From positions 883,819-947,818 of the forward strand of contig NZ_FO538765.1 of NCBI RefSeq assembly GCF_000968135.1: a stretch of DNA of 64,000 bases, in the 5' to 3' direction. Source of the stretch: Magnetospira sp. QH-2 (GTDB taxonomy: Bacteria; Pseudomonadota; Alphaproteobacteria; Rhodospirillales; Magnetospiraceae). The position numbers and the translations under genes were made by a program. The notes beneath the pieces are model-generated. The model made no database searches and was not told the DNA's origin. It saw only the letters and a program-made list of their open reading frames with translations. Positions 38,607 to 47,312 of this stretch are shown here, piece by piece. How positions within the stretch are numbered: the stretch's first letter is position 1; each line of letters starts with the position of its first letter.

Positions 38607-38914
38607 TGAGCCTCCAAGGCCAGGAGGTCCATGCGGCGGAATTGAGCCAAAATGACCGCTAGCCACTCCTGGAACTCTTCGCGTTCATCGTCTGAAACCG
38701 CCAAATGCTCCGCCACCAGCCCCTCGAATTCGTCGCGAGGGCACAGCCCGCCCGCCGCTTCGAGACAGACGAGCACTTCGGCGGCATTGGATTCGAGGAG
38801 ATGGGTGTGACCGGAGGCGTCGTCATAGACGACCACCTCGTCATTCCAGGTTTTCCATGACAGACGAGCAAATAGCCGCACGACATTCCGCAACGGCTCT
38901 TCCGGGTCCTGCAT
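38603..38914 (-). CDS. PqqD-family protein of the HPr-rel-A system
   Basis: A 103-aa protein resembling PqqD-type peptide chaperones: a short N-terminus, then H-T-H-L-L-E-S-N-A-A-E-V-L-V-C-L, the usual PqqD pattern (hydrophobic-x-LN-x-x-A/G-x-x-hydrophobic-W/C). PqqD proteins present a peptide substrate to a modifying enzyme. Paired with HprK-rel-A it fits the HPr-rel-A system. No strong ribosome site precedes the ATG at 38914; it probably depends on coupling to the gene 66 bases upstream, whose product is a candidate substrate. Confidence 0.82.
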   Translation of the reverse strand: MQDPEEPLRNVVRLFARLSWKTWNDEVVVYDDASGHTHLLESNAAEVLVCLEAAGGLCPRDEFEGLVAEHLAVSDDEREEFQEWLAVILAQFRRMDLLALEAQ

Positions 38915-38979
38915 GGGGGGAATATTCCGGTCAAAGGCGACCGGGGCGAGGGCTCGGTGCCCACCCCGGTGCCGGTTGA

Positions 38980-39684
38980 TCAGTGGAAGGTCTGCTGGAT
39001 AAAGGCGACGACCGTCTGGGCGTCCCAATCAATGCCGATGGCCGGAACCGAATAGCGACCGGTGGTGACAATCTGCCGGCCCATGTCGGCCACCTGAGCG
39101 GAGGTCATGACATAGCGGACACTGGGGTCATAGCCGCTGGCATTGAGATAAGCCGCAATGATATGGGCCGCGAACTGATAGCGGTCTTCATTTCCGTCAA
39201 GCCACAGCGCTTCGCACAGGGTCTTGTCAGAGTTCCAATAGCCGGAACCATCCATCCAAACGCCGCCGAAGGTCGCGGAGAATGAAATCCCGGCCCAACT
39301 GGCATTTTCACAGCCACTGTTGCCACCACTACCAGCGACCTGGGTAGAGAGGTCGTCGTTACCGCTGCCACCGATCATTTCATCCTTGGCGGTTTCATTG
39401 GCGGTGTTTTTCCAACCACCCGGCGACAGTCCGTTACAATCCTGTTCGTTGCCCGCGGACCGGGTCACATCGGCCAGAGCCGAGGCATAGGCCGAAGGCG
39501 TACAGACTTCGGCAAAGGCCGACCGACTGGCCAAGCTCATCACCACCGGGGCGGTCACCAGAGCGCCGGAGCCGGTCATGAACCGCCGCCGCAGTTTGAG
39601 TTTCGAGCCACCGTCGACCAATTTCTGATCCGCGCTGTCCCCAACTTCGGGGGTAGGCGCTTGAGAGGTATCTTTATTTTCCAT
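38980..39684 (-). CDS. Tat-type exported protein, putative HPr-rel-A substrate
   Basis: A 234-aa protein. The leader is long: 30 polar residues, then L-R-R-R-F-M-T-G-S-G and a hydrophobic stretch ending S-R-S-A-F-A, a twin-arginine-like signal. The mature part has four cysteines, a GGSGNDDLS stretch and N-G-L-S-P-G-G-W-K-N-T, resembling the SPGxWKN motif of some exosortase-linked surface proteins. No PEP-CTERM tail is present. It is first in the cluster with the PqqD-like protein, HprK-rel-A and nucleotidyltransferase, and has a sigma-54-type promoter. A role as the system's exported or modified substrate is inferred from position. Confidence 0.75.
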   Translation of the reverse strand: MENKDTSQAPTPEVGDSADQKLVDGGSKLKLRRRFMTGSGALVTAPVVMSLASRSAFAEVCTPSAYASALADVTRSAGNEQDCNGLSPGGWKNTANETAKDEMIGGSGNDDLSTQVAGSGGNSGCENASWAGISFSATFGGVWMDGSGYWNSDKTLCEALWLDGNEDRYQFAAHIIAAYLNASGYDPSVRYVMTSAQVADMGRQIVTTGRYSVPAIGIDWDAQTVVAFIQQTFH

Positions 39685-39736
39685 ATCCGAGCCGCTCGCT
39701 TATAAAATGATGTAATGGATCTCTACCATACTACTA

Positions 39737-39752
39737 AGCAAAAATCACACCA
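39737..39752 (-). promoter_or_regulatory. Sigma-54 type promoter for the HPr-rel-A cluster
   Basis: The minus strand reads TGGTGTGATTTTTGCT, with the GG and GC doublets at exact -24/-12 spacing. The predicted start of transcription is about 40 bases before the ATG at 39684. It is consistent with activation by the sigma-54 regulator PrsR. Confidence 0.65.
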
Positions 39753-39916
39753 ATTTTACCAACCCCCTATGATTAAAGGGAAAACGTTATATTTCTCGGG
39801 TTGGCAATCGCTGGTATGGCAAGAATCCCGACAGTTTCCACGCCCCAACGGCGCTCGGCTTTACACATAGCGACCCGGCGGGAGAAAACCAACCTATTCG
39901 AACCCCACCTCCGGAC

Positions 39917-39948
39917 AAAAAAAATGCCGCCATTTCTGGCGGCATTTC
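39917..39948 (-). terminator. Rho-independent terminator of the PEP-CTERM gene
   Basis: On the minus strand, ATGCCGCC - AGAAAT - GGCGGCAT followed by seven or more T. A textbook terminator about 40 bases past the stop of the PEP-CTERM protein gene. Confidence 0.92.
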
Positions 39949-39990
39949 CGACCCGTTTGAGAGGGTCATCCTTGGAACGGGGCAACGTTC

Positions 39991-40926
39991 CTAGATCATG
40001 GAGCGGCGACGCATCCAGAGCATCAGCGCCAGACCGAAACCGAACAGGGCCAGCGTGCCGGGTTCGGGAACCTGACCACCGCCACCGGCATGCCGGTTAC
40101 CGGAGATGTTATCAATGGCGCCGGAACCGCCCATTTCGATGCGGAAGCGGCTCACACCCTCGACGTTGAACACGATCTGAGTCCAGCCGTTGTCGCCGGT
40201 GTCAACCATGTGCCAGTGATCATCGTTGGTGTCATCATTGGTGATGAGTTGCTCGACCACCGAGCCATCGTTCTGCACCACGTCGGTCCAGAAGTAGATT
40301 TCGGCATTGTCGTTGTTCTCGGCGCCTTCGATGTCGAAGAAGTCGATGCTGGTGATATCGACCAGTTCGGAAAACTCAAACTCAAAGAAACCGGCGGGAC
40401 GGGAGCCTTCATCATCGGGAGTGTTGCAGATGCCGTCGTCACAGCCGTAGTCATTCTCCTGGATGATCAGGACGTTACCGGGGTTGTAACCGTCATTGGG
40501 ATTGGTGTTGTAGGTATTACCGTCAAAACCGGCCCAAAGGTCCTGGTCACGCGGGCGGCAGCGCTCACGGTCCGGGGAATCGGGGCCGGTATCGAAAACC
40601 ACGCCGTAATCCCAGTTGCCATTGTTGCTGCCAAAATTCTCGCCGTAGTTCTGGGTCCGGACCTGGACGCCCACGTCGGAAAGACCGGGCAGGCCATTGA
40701 AGCCGCCGCCCAGAGCATATTCGTTGTCAACGATCTGGCCATGGACCATGTCGTTACCATTGCTGTCGTCCTCGAACCCGATGGTCCAATCAGACGCCGG
40801 TCGCGAGTAGTTGCTGCTTGAGCCTTCATTGTTGTCACCGCAGTTCACTTGATAGTGAGCTTGGGCGGTGGACACCATGACCAGCGAGAGCAAGCAACCC
40901 GCCGTGATGTAACCTAACTTAGACAT
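39991..40926 (-). CDS. PEP-CTERM sorting-domain protein
   Basis: A 311-aa protein. The signal peptide (YITAGCLLSLVMVSTAQAHY) is followed by an acidic, Asn/Asp-rich body (about 30-285) that looks like a discoidin/Ig-type beta fold. The C-terminus is a full PEP-CTERM signal: V-P-E-P-G-T-L, a hydrophobic helix and a terminal R-R-R-S-M-I. Such proteins are cleaved by an exosortase (EpsH/XrtA) and delivered to the outer surface, often glycosylated. The ATG at 40926 has AAGGA-GGGG upstream. It is monocistronic, with a sigma-54 promoter and a strong terminator. No exosortase gene is in the window. Confidence 0.95.
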   Translation of the reverse strand: MSKLGYITAGCLLSLVMVSTAQAHYQVNCGDNNEGSSSNYSRPASDWTIGFEDDSNGNDMVHGQIVDNEYALGGGFNGLPGLSDVGVQVRTQNYGENFGSNNGNWDYGVVFDTGPDSPDRERCRPRDQDLWAGFDGNTYNTNPNDGYNPGNVLIIQENDYGCDDGICNTPDDEGSRPAGFFEFEFSELVDITSIDFFDIEGAENNDNAEIYFWTDVVQNDGSVVEQLITNDDTNDDHWHMVDTGDNGWTQIVFNVEGVSRFRIEMGGSGAIDNISGNRHAGGGGQVPEPGTLALFGFGLALMLWMRRRSMI

Positions 40927-41004
40927 TGCCCCGTCCTTTTCGAACTGAATTTCGTGCTTACGCAATAATTAATCCTTGCCATACGGCAGTTCAACCAATC
41001 AATA

Positions 41005-41020
41005 AGCAAACCATATGCCA
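41005..41020 (-). promoter_or_regulatory. Sigma-54 type promoter of the PEP-CTERM gene
   Basis: The minus strand reads TGGCATATGGTTTGCT: GG and GC doublets in exact -24/-12 register and a good match to TGGCAC-N5-TTGC. It lies about 80 bases before the ATG at 40926. With PrsR in the same region, PrsR control is likely. Confidence 0.75.
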
Positions 41021-41240
41021 CAAGATTTTTTCATCATCATATCAATAGGTTAAATAATATCGGCAATCCGGGCGATCCCCCCGAACCAGGGAATTGTAAA
41101 GCATCTCGACAGATCTTGTAACAATCCTTTGCGGTCTCCGTCGATTCCCCTGCCTAGGAAGAATATTCGCTGCATTCTCAATGACTTGCGGATCCCGGCC
41201 CCACTGTCAAGAAAGCCGACAGACCCGGAGGCCAAAGCCA

Positions 41241-44084
41241 TCAATTCATTCCCAATTCTTTGCGCAAGGCATCGAACTCATCGCCCAAGGAGGCTCCCTT
41301 GGCGGCGCTGATGATGGCTTTCATTTCCTTGCGGGCTTCGTCCAAACGGCCCAACCGCTGAAGCGTTGCCGCAAGATGGAATCGGATCTCCAGGCGGTCC
41401 CCGCCCCGGGCATGGGCATCCCGCAACAAAGCCAGTCCGCGCTCTGTCTCTCCTTGACGGACGAGAAGCCAGCCAAGCGTATCAATGACGGATGGGTTTC
41501 CAGGCGCCAGCTTATAGGCCTTCTCCGCCATCTCACGGGCCTGTGGATTGCCGGTCTCATCATAAAGCCAGGCCAGATTATTCAAGGTTTCCACGCTGTC
41601 GGGCTTATCCACCAGCAGCAATTTGGCCTCCGCGATGGCATCGTTCAACCGCCCTTCCTTGATATAGGCGCCGACCAGCGTTCGCCGGACCAATCGGTCC
41701 TTGGGATTCTGCGCGGCCCATTGAACCATCCGGTCAATCAGTTGGGGCCGCTGTCCGATTCTCTCTCCCGCCAGGAATATGCGAACCAAGAGTCCGGCCC
41801 CCGGAGAGAGCTCAAAGGCTTTTTCATAGGCCGTGACGGCCTCTTGGATTTCGGACCGGCGCAGGTGGTCGTCGCCCAACAAGGCCCAACCGATGGCTTT
41901 CTCGGGATTTTTGCGCAGCAAGTCATCAATACGGGCCTTGATGCGATCAGTTTTTCCCAATTGATATTCGAGCTCGATAATGGCGACCAGCAATTCTGTA
42001 TTGGTGGGAAAGGTGACCACGGCACTGCTCAAGGTTTTGAGGGCGCCGTCCAGGTCAGCCGCCTTTTTTTGCAGTTGCGCCACCTTCATCATGGCAGACG
42101 CGGAATCCCGGGAATGATCCAGCATGTTCTTGAAAGCGTTGGCCGCGCGGGCCGTGTTTCCCGCTTCGAGTTCGGCACGCCCCAGGAGTTCCAGAAGCTG
42201 GTATCCGGCGTCATGTTTTGCGCGAGCTTCCCGTGCCGCCAGGACGGCTTTTTCCGTCAAACCGTGCAAAAGCAGCGCGCGGATGAGGTAGATTTTCGGG
42301 GCCAGCACCCCTGGCGCCGCGGCAACCGCTTTTTCCAACCAGCGGACCTGCTCATCCTTGTCTTTTCTCCTGGCTGCGATGTTGGACAATTCCAAAATGA
42401 CATTGAGATCAAACTCGTTTCGGTCCAGCAGCAGTTTGAAATCTCTTTCCGCCGCCGCCAAATTGTTTTCCAGCATATTGAGACGCGCCAGATTAACCCT
42501 TGGAACCCGCAATTTCGGATTGATTTCCAGAGCCTTGGAAAAATTACGTATGGCGGTCTTCCGGTCACCCAGACCGATATGCGCCGCGCCGAGGAGATTG
42601 AAGAGTTCAGGGTCGTCTGGCGTTGATTCCAAGGCAAGGTTCGCCGCCTCGACCGCCTCTTTGAACTCGCCCGCCCTCAGATGAATCATGGTCAGCAGAA
42701 CACCGGGGCTGACTTGATCCAGTTTGGCGCCCAACGTTTCGCGCAGCATGGCCAACCCGGTCTCCCGGTTACCGCTGCCGATTTGGCTCATGCCGAGGCG
42801 GGCTTGGAGATCGGACCGGTCCGGCGCGGCCTCAATGGCCTGTGTGAGAAGCTCGTTGGCTTCGGTAAACCGCTTGGTTCTCAAAAGGGCCTTGGCCAAT
42901 GCACCGATCAAATCGGAATCCTGGGGCCGCAGCCTCACCACCGGGCGCATGATCCCGACGGCTTCGGCAAAACGTCCCTCCTTGTTCAGCATGGTGCCCA
43001 GCGCCTTGCGCGCAAAGGGATTGAATGCGTCCACGTGAATGGCCTGAACAAGGTTGGTGTGGGCGAGATCCGTATCACCATTGGTCAGATATATCAGCGA
43101 GGAGATCACCAAGGCATGGGCATCGCCATCCAGAAGCCCCGGGTCCATGGAGCGGAGTTGGTCTGCGGCCAACTCGATGGCCAGCTTGGCTTCCTTGGTC
43201 TGTCCTTGGGATTCCAGGTACCGAGCCCACCAATACTGAAGATGGGGATCATGGGGATCGTATTTCCGAACATATTCCAAATCCCCCTTGGCTTGCGCAG
43301 CGGCTCCCATATCGATCAAGACCGCCGCGCGATAGGTGCGGGCCGCCAGGTGACGCGGTTGCACGGCAATGGCGCGGCTGAAGTGATCGAGTGCCGGTCT
43401 TAATTTGCCTCGGCCGCGCTCCAATTCGCCCCTCTCGTACCAAGCGTCAGCCATATCGGGATACTTGTCCGTGGCTTGCTTGAGGAATTCCTCCGCCTCG
43501 TCCCATTTGCCGCGGGCTTTTCGGACGCGGGCCAAACCGACCGTTGCCGATCCGCGCCCCGGCTGGATCCGCAGCGCCGCCAGGAACTCGCCCTCGGCGT
43601 CCTTCAAATGCCGCAGCAGGAAATGCGCCTTGCCGCGCAGGGTCAATACACCGGCTTGCACTTTTTTGGGCCATCCGGTGGCGCGCAGGTTGTCCAAAAC
43701 CTCAAAGAATTTGCCCTGTTGAATGAGGGCCTCGCCGAGAGCCTCGATCACTAGAGATTGATCCGCGCCGATATCCAATGCCCGGCGCAGCTCCTTTTCG
43801 GCAGACTCGCCATCACCGATCACAAGATAGATCCGCCCCAATAACAGCCGGGACGGCAGATGATCGGGATTGCTGCGCAAAACGTTTTTGAGGTGAATGA
43901 CCGAGGTTCGTAGATTCCCAGACTGAAAGTCTTTCTGGGCATCTTCAAACTTGCCCGAGGGCTGGATTTCGATGGAGGTCGCTGCAAGCGCCGCCCCATC
44001 TATGGCCGTCAGAGCCCCACCGAGTAGAACCGCAAGGACCATGGGTCCGATGCGGGAAGCGGTGATTCGGGTAGTGAAGGTCAT
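41241..44084 (-). CDS. prsT: PEP-CTERM system TPR-repeat lipoprotein-type protein PrsT
   Basis: About 947 aa. A signal sequence (IGPMVLAVLLGGALTAIDG) is followed by around 20 or more tetratricopeptide repeats, visible as recurring A-x8-P motifs (ALEINPKLRVPRVNLARL, AYKLAPGNPSVIDTLGWLL). The first repeats (DFQSGNLRTSVIHLKNVLRSNPDHLPSRLLLGRIYL) match the start of PrsT, the giant TPR protein of exosortase loci. It probably scaffolds polysaccharide export or assembly in the periplasm. The ATG at 44084 follows GAGGA. It shares strand and close spacing with the phosphatase upstream. Confidence 0.93.
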   Translation of the reverse strand: MTFTTRITASRIGPMVLAVLLGGALTAIDGAALAATSIEIQPSGKFEDAQKDFQSGNLRTSVIHLKNVLRSNPDHLPSRLLLGRIYLVIGDGESAEKELRRALDIGADQSLVIEALGEALIQQGKFFEVLDNLRATGWPKKVQAGVLTLRGKAHFLLRHLKDAEGEFLAALRIQPGRGSATVGLARVRKARGKWDEAEEFLKQATDKYPDMADAWYERGELERGRGKLRPALDHFSRAIAVQPRHLAARTYRAAVLIDMGAAAQAKGDLEYVRKYDPHDPHLQYWWARYLESQGQTKEAKLAIELAADQLRSMDPGLLDGDAHALVISSLIYLTNGDTDLAHTNLVQAIHVDAFNPFARKALGTMLNKEGRFAEAVGIMRPVVRLRPQDSDLIGALAKALLRTKRFTEANELLTQAIEAAPDRSDLQARLGMSQIGSGNRETGLAMLRETLGAKLDQVSPGVLLTMIHLRAGEFKEAVEAANLALESTPDDPELFNLLGAAHIGLGDRKTAIRNFSKALEINPKLRVPRVNLARLNMLENNLAAAERDFKLLLDRNEFDLNVILELSNIAARRKDKDEQVRWLEKAVAAAPGVLAPKIYLIRALLLHGLTEKAVLAAREARAKHDAGYQLLELLGRAELEAGNTARAANAFKNMLDHSRDSASAMMKVAQLQKKAADLDGALKTLSSAVVTFPTNTELLVAIIELEYQLGKTDRIKARIDDLLRKNPEKAIGWALLGDDHLRRSEIQEAVTAYEKAFELSPGAGLLVRIFLAGERIGQRPQLIDRMVQWAAQNPKDRLVRRTLVGAYIKEGRLNDAIAEAKLLLVDKPDSVETLNNLAWLYDETGNPQAREMAEKAYKLAPGNPSVIDTLGWLLVRQGETERGLALLRDAHARGGDRLEIRFHLAATLQRLGRLDEARKEMKAIISAAKGASLGDEFDALRKELGMN

Positions 44085-44150
44085 GGCTTTTTCGTCCTCG
44101 GTCAATCGGGTGGGGCATCCTAAACCGACTACCGCTCCCGGAAAAGGGGG

Positions 44151-44921
44151 TCAGGTGTTCAAGAAACGTTGCTGATCTCCGTCCAGAACCAAACAGGTCA
44201 GACGATTACTACCATAAGCGCCGGTATCGATCCCGATGCGATTGCGTCGCCGGTCGGGTTCGGGGGTAATGCTGTGGCCATGCACCACGACCGCCCCGAA
44301 ATCCCCTCGTCCGGACAGAAACGGATCGCGGATCCAAAGCAAGTCGTGCTCTTGCTGCTCTTCCAAGGGAACCCCGGGCCGCACCCCCGCATGAGCAAAA
44401 AAATAATCCCCCAGCCAATGGCTGGGACTCAATTGGTGAAGGAATTCCAAATGCTCCTTGGGCACCACCGCGCGGAGGTTTTCCGCCAGGATGGCGAATC
44501 GGTCCGACATGGGCGCTTCCGGCGACAAGGCCTGTCCGTAGCTTTCCGCCGTTTCCCTTCCGCCATATTGGAACCAGGGCGGCCCGTATTCGCCGTTTTC
44601 GACGAACTCCAGGAACATGGCTTCATGATTGCCTTTGAGATAAACCACCTCGGTGGTCGGAGGCGGGGTCAGCAACAGATCCAGCACGCCCCGACTATCG
44701 AATCCCCGATCCACGTAGTCACCCAGATAAATCAGCACCGACCGCTCCATCCCCCCAGCCCGCAGGTCTTCTTCGATCAGGCCGTGCAGGCGCAGGAGGA
44801 GGTCGGAACGCCCGTGAATATCCCCCACTGCATAGACCCGCGTCCCGTCGGGCACACGGGGCGCTTTTCCGGCGGGGGTTGCCGATGACATGAATCGGTT
44901 GAACAGGTCTTTCAGGACCAT
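44151..44921 (-). CDS. Serine/threonine-type metallophosphatase
   Basis: A 256-aa protein of the PPP-like calcineurin phosphoesterase family: YAVGDIHGRSDLL (about 29-41), L-I-Y-L-G-D-Y-V-D-R-G (about 64-74), Y-L-K-G-N-H-E (about 94-100), and later histidines in F-F-A-H-A-G-V and V-H-G-H-S. All metal ligands are present. It is similar to bacterial PrpA/ApaH-like protein phosphatases. It lies 67 bases upstream of prsT on the same strand. Whether it acts on the HprK-like kinase products is an open idea. Confidence 0.92.
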   Translation of the reverse strand: MVLKDLFNRFMSSATPAGKAPRVPDGTRVYAVGDIHGRSDLLLRLHGLIEEDLRAGGMERSVLIYLGDYVDRGFDSRGVLDLLLTPPPTTEVVYLKGNHEAMFLEFVENGEYGPPWFQYGGRETAESYGQALSPEAPMSDRFAILAENLRAVVPKEHLEFLHQLSPSHWLGDYFFAHAGVRPGVPLEEQQEHDLLWIRDPFLSGRGDFGAVVVHGHSITPEPDRRRNRIGIDTGAYGSNRLTCLVLDGDQQRFLNT

Positions 44922-45079
44922 TTCTTGGGCAACTCCCGGGATGCTGGGCCCATGATGTAGGCGGGCCGCCCCCTAGCCGCAATAGCAAAAGCGCCGCGCC
45001 GCATCGGTGCTCGCCTCTCGGGGGTGTTTCTGGCATAGTGGCGCCCAGCGCTCAGACCATCCGATAGGCGAACCGTTTC
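44922..45079. promoter_or_regulatory. Divergent promoter region, phosphatase / patatin
   Basis: 158 bases between two divergent starts. No distinct promoter boxes or repeats are recognised. Confidence 0.35.
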
Positions 45080-47293
45080 ATGGACAAAATCGAGTTATTG
45101 GCCGACTCCCCGTTCTTCGCGGAGGCCGCCCCCGCGACCCGCGAGGCCATTGCCGAGGCAGCCGAGGAAATCTCCCTGGCCAACGGCGAAATCCTGTTCA
45201 GCTCGGGAGACCAGGCGGATTCCATATATCTCATTCTAGAAGGCGCGCTAAAGCTGGAGCTTCCCACTGAATCCGGTTCAAGGGTTCTCGGACACCCCGG
45301 CCCCGGACGCACAGTGGGCATCATTCCGTTGCTCGGCGAAGGAACCCGCGTGGCAACGGCCTATGCCGAGGGAGCCACAAAAGTTCTCAAGATTTCCTCG
45401 ACCATGATGGAACGGCTGACAGACTCGTTGGGCGACGCCATGACGCCGGTGATCGAGGCTCTTTCCAACCGCCTCATGCGTCGACGTCTGGGTATGGTTC
45501 TCCGCGACAGCGAGAAGTTTGGCAGCCTTCCCGAGAGCATTCTCAACGACCTCGAAGGCCGGGTTGACATGATCAACGTGGCCAGTGGCGAAACCGTCTG
45601 TTCGGCTGGTGATGATAGCGATGCTCTGTATATCGTGGTCACGGGGCGACTGCGGATCTGGACACCGGATGCTGGGTCGGGCAACAGCCTGCTCAGCGAA
45701 GTGGGCGCCGGGGCGAGTGTCGGCGAGATGGGCGTGATTACCGGCAATCCGAGAGCCGCCGACGTTCGAGCCGTCCGCGATTCGACTCTGGCGAAACTCC
45801 CCGCCGCCCATCTGCACGATCTGCTCAGCCGCTATCCAGAAGAAATCAACCGGCTGTTCGTCGGAGTCATTGTCGGGCACTTCATGGGGACCGGGACCAA
45901 GCGCGCCAAGGCCCGCAATACCGCCGCGACCTTTGCCCTGATTCCCGTTCGCGCTGGTTTGCCCCTACGCGATATCGGCGAGACCCTGAAAAAGTCACTC
46001 GATGCCCATGGCAGTTCCATCATCATGGACAGCGAGCGGTGCGAACGGCTTCTTGAGCGCCCCGGCATCGCCCAACTCCCCTTCGACGATACCCGCAACG
46101 GTTCGTTTCTGGGCTGGCTCAACGAACAGGAATCCCAGGCTGATTTCGCCATCTATTTGGCTGATTCGGATACCAGCAATTGGTCTCATCGCTGCCTGCG
46201 TCAGGCGGACCACGTGCTGTTTGTCGGCAAGGGCGGCGATTCACCGGATATCGGGGATATCGAAGGAGCCTTGTTGAAAACGCCGCTGCAAGGAGTCCGC
46301 AAAACCCTGCTGCTGGTCCATGCTCCAGAGACCAAGGTTCCCCAAGGCAGCCTGGCTTGGTTGGAAGCAAGGCAGGTGGGTCTGCATCACCATGTGCGCT
46401 TGGGCGACGACGCCGATTTCGACCGCCTCGCCCGCTTCCTGACCGGGCGCGCCGTCTCGCTGGTATTCGGCGGCGGCGGGGCGCGCGGCTTCGCCCATGT
46501 GGGCGTGATGCGCGCGTTGCAGGCCAACGGCATTCCCATTGATTTGGTGGGCGGGACCTCCATGGGCGCCCTGATCGGTTCTCAGACCGCCATGCAGCAC
46601 CCGGCCGATCAGATCTTGGAAGATACGGTGAAACTCTGCCTGGATGGGGATGAGATGACCGTGCCCATGGTCTCGCTGTTCACCGGCAAGAAGTTCTCCG
46701 CCGGAGTGCGGCGGATTTGCGGCGAGCATACGGTGGAAGACCTCTGGCACCGCTACTACAGCGTTTCGTGCAACATCAGCCGCGCCAAGGTTCGGGTCCA
46801 TGACCGGGGACCGCTCTATCGCGCCGTGTTGGCCAGCAATACACCGCCGGCTCTGTTCCCGCCGTTCATCGAGGATGGCGATCTGCATGTGGACGGAGCG
46901 CTGCTCAACAATCTGCCGGTGGACATCATGCAGCGTTACAACGAAGGTGGCCAGATTATCGCCGTTGACGTGGATCCACAAAATGACATGACCACCATCG
47001 ACCCCTACGAAGGTGGCTTGTCCGGCTGGCAAGTGCTCGGCGCCAAGCTCAATCCCTTCGCCCAGAAGATGAATGTTCCCAACCTGGGGTCCATCGTCGC
47101 CCGCGCCACGGCCATCGGCGGCATCGCCCAATACAAAAACACCTTGGCGGGCCTGGCCGATCTATACTTGTCGCCACCCACCGGCGACTTCGCCATCATG
47201 GCCTACAAGGACGGCCCGAAAATCGCCGACATGGCCTATGACTACGCCATGCCGGTGATCGAAGAGTGGCGGAAGGCCAACGGGGCAGCTTAA
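45080..47293 (+). CDS. Patatin-like phospholipase with two cNMP-binding domains
   Basis: A 737-aa NTE/RssA-type protein. Two cyclic-nucleotide-binding-like domains (about 10-125 and 145-265; ILFSSGDQADSIYLILEGAL and VCSAGDDSDALYIVVTGRL) are followed by a linker and a patatin domain (about 455-650). The patatin part has the oxyanion loop G-G-G-G-A-R-G, the nucleophile G-T-S-M-G and the D-G of the Ser-Asp dyad (HVDGALLNN). It should be a serine esterase or lysophospholipase tuned by a nucleotide, like eukaryotic NTE. The second cNMP domain lacks a clear phosphate-binding cassette arginine. Its downstream palindrome is interrupted by the decayed IS110 gene. Confidence 0.93.
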   Translation: MDKIELLADSPFFAEAAPATREAIAEAAEEISLANGEILFSSGDQADSIYLILEGALKLELPTESGSRVLGHPGPGRTVGIIPLLGEGTRVATAYAEGATKVLKISSTMMERLTDSLGDAMTPVIEALSNRLMRRRLGMVLRDSEKFGSLPESILNDLEGRVDMINVASGETVCSAGDDSDALYIVVTGRLRIWTPDAGSGNSLLSEVGAGASVGEMGVITGNPRAADVRAVRDSTLAKLPAAHLHDLLSRYPEEINRLFVGVIVGHFMGTGTKRAKARNTAATFALIPVRAGLPLRDIGETLKKSLDAHGSSIIMDSERCERLLERPGIAQLPFDDTRNGSFLGWLNEQESQADFAIYLADSDTSNWSHRCLRQADHVLFVGKGGDSPDIGDIEGALLKTPLQGVRKTLLLVHAPETKVPQGSLAWLEARQVGLHHHVRLGDDADFDRLARFLTGRAVSLVFGGGGARGFAHVGVMRALQANGIPIDLVGGTSMGALIGSQTAMQHPADQILEDTVKLCLDGDEMTVPMVSLFTGKKFSAGVRRICGEHTVEDLWHRYYSVSCNISRAKVRVHDRGPLYRAVLASNTPPALFPPFIEDGDLHVDGALLNNLPVDIMQRYNEGGQIIAVDVDPQNDMTTIDPYEGGLSGWQVLGAKLNPFAQKMNVPNLGSIVARATAIGGIAQYKNTLAGLADLYLSPPTGDFAIMAYKDGPKIADMAYDYAMPVIEEWRKANGAA

Positions 47294-47294
47294 A

Positions 47295-47312
47295 GTATCC
47301 GTCTTGATCAAG
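47295..47312. repeat. Left 18 bases of the dispersed palindrome, cut by an IS
   Basis: GTATCCGTCTTGATCAAG matches the first 18 bases of the perfect palindrome at 30263, then the match ends where the decayed IS110-family sequence begins. The original terminator after the patatin gene was probably disrupted by insertion. Confidence 0.65.

Noticed and set aside
40981-41003. A second TGGCA word as another sigma-54 promoter of the PEP-CTERM gene
   Set aside because: The distance between the GG and the next GC doublet is wrong for a -24/-12 promoter.
41181-42626. 481-aa frame antisense to prsT
   Set aside because: Its sequence mirrors the TPR repeats of prsT and has no recognisable domain.
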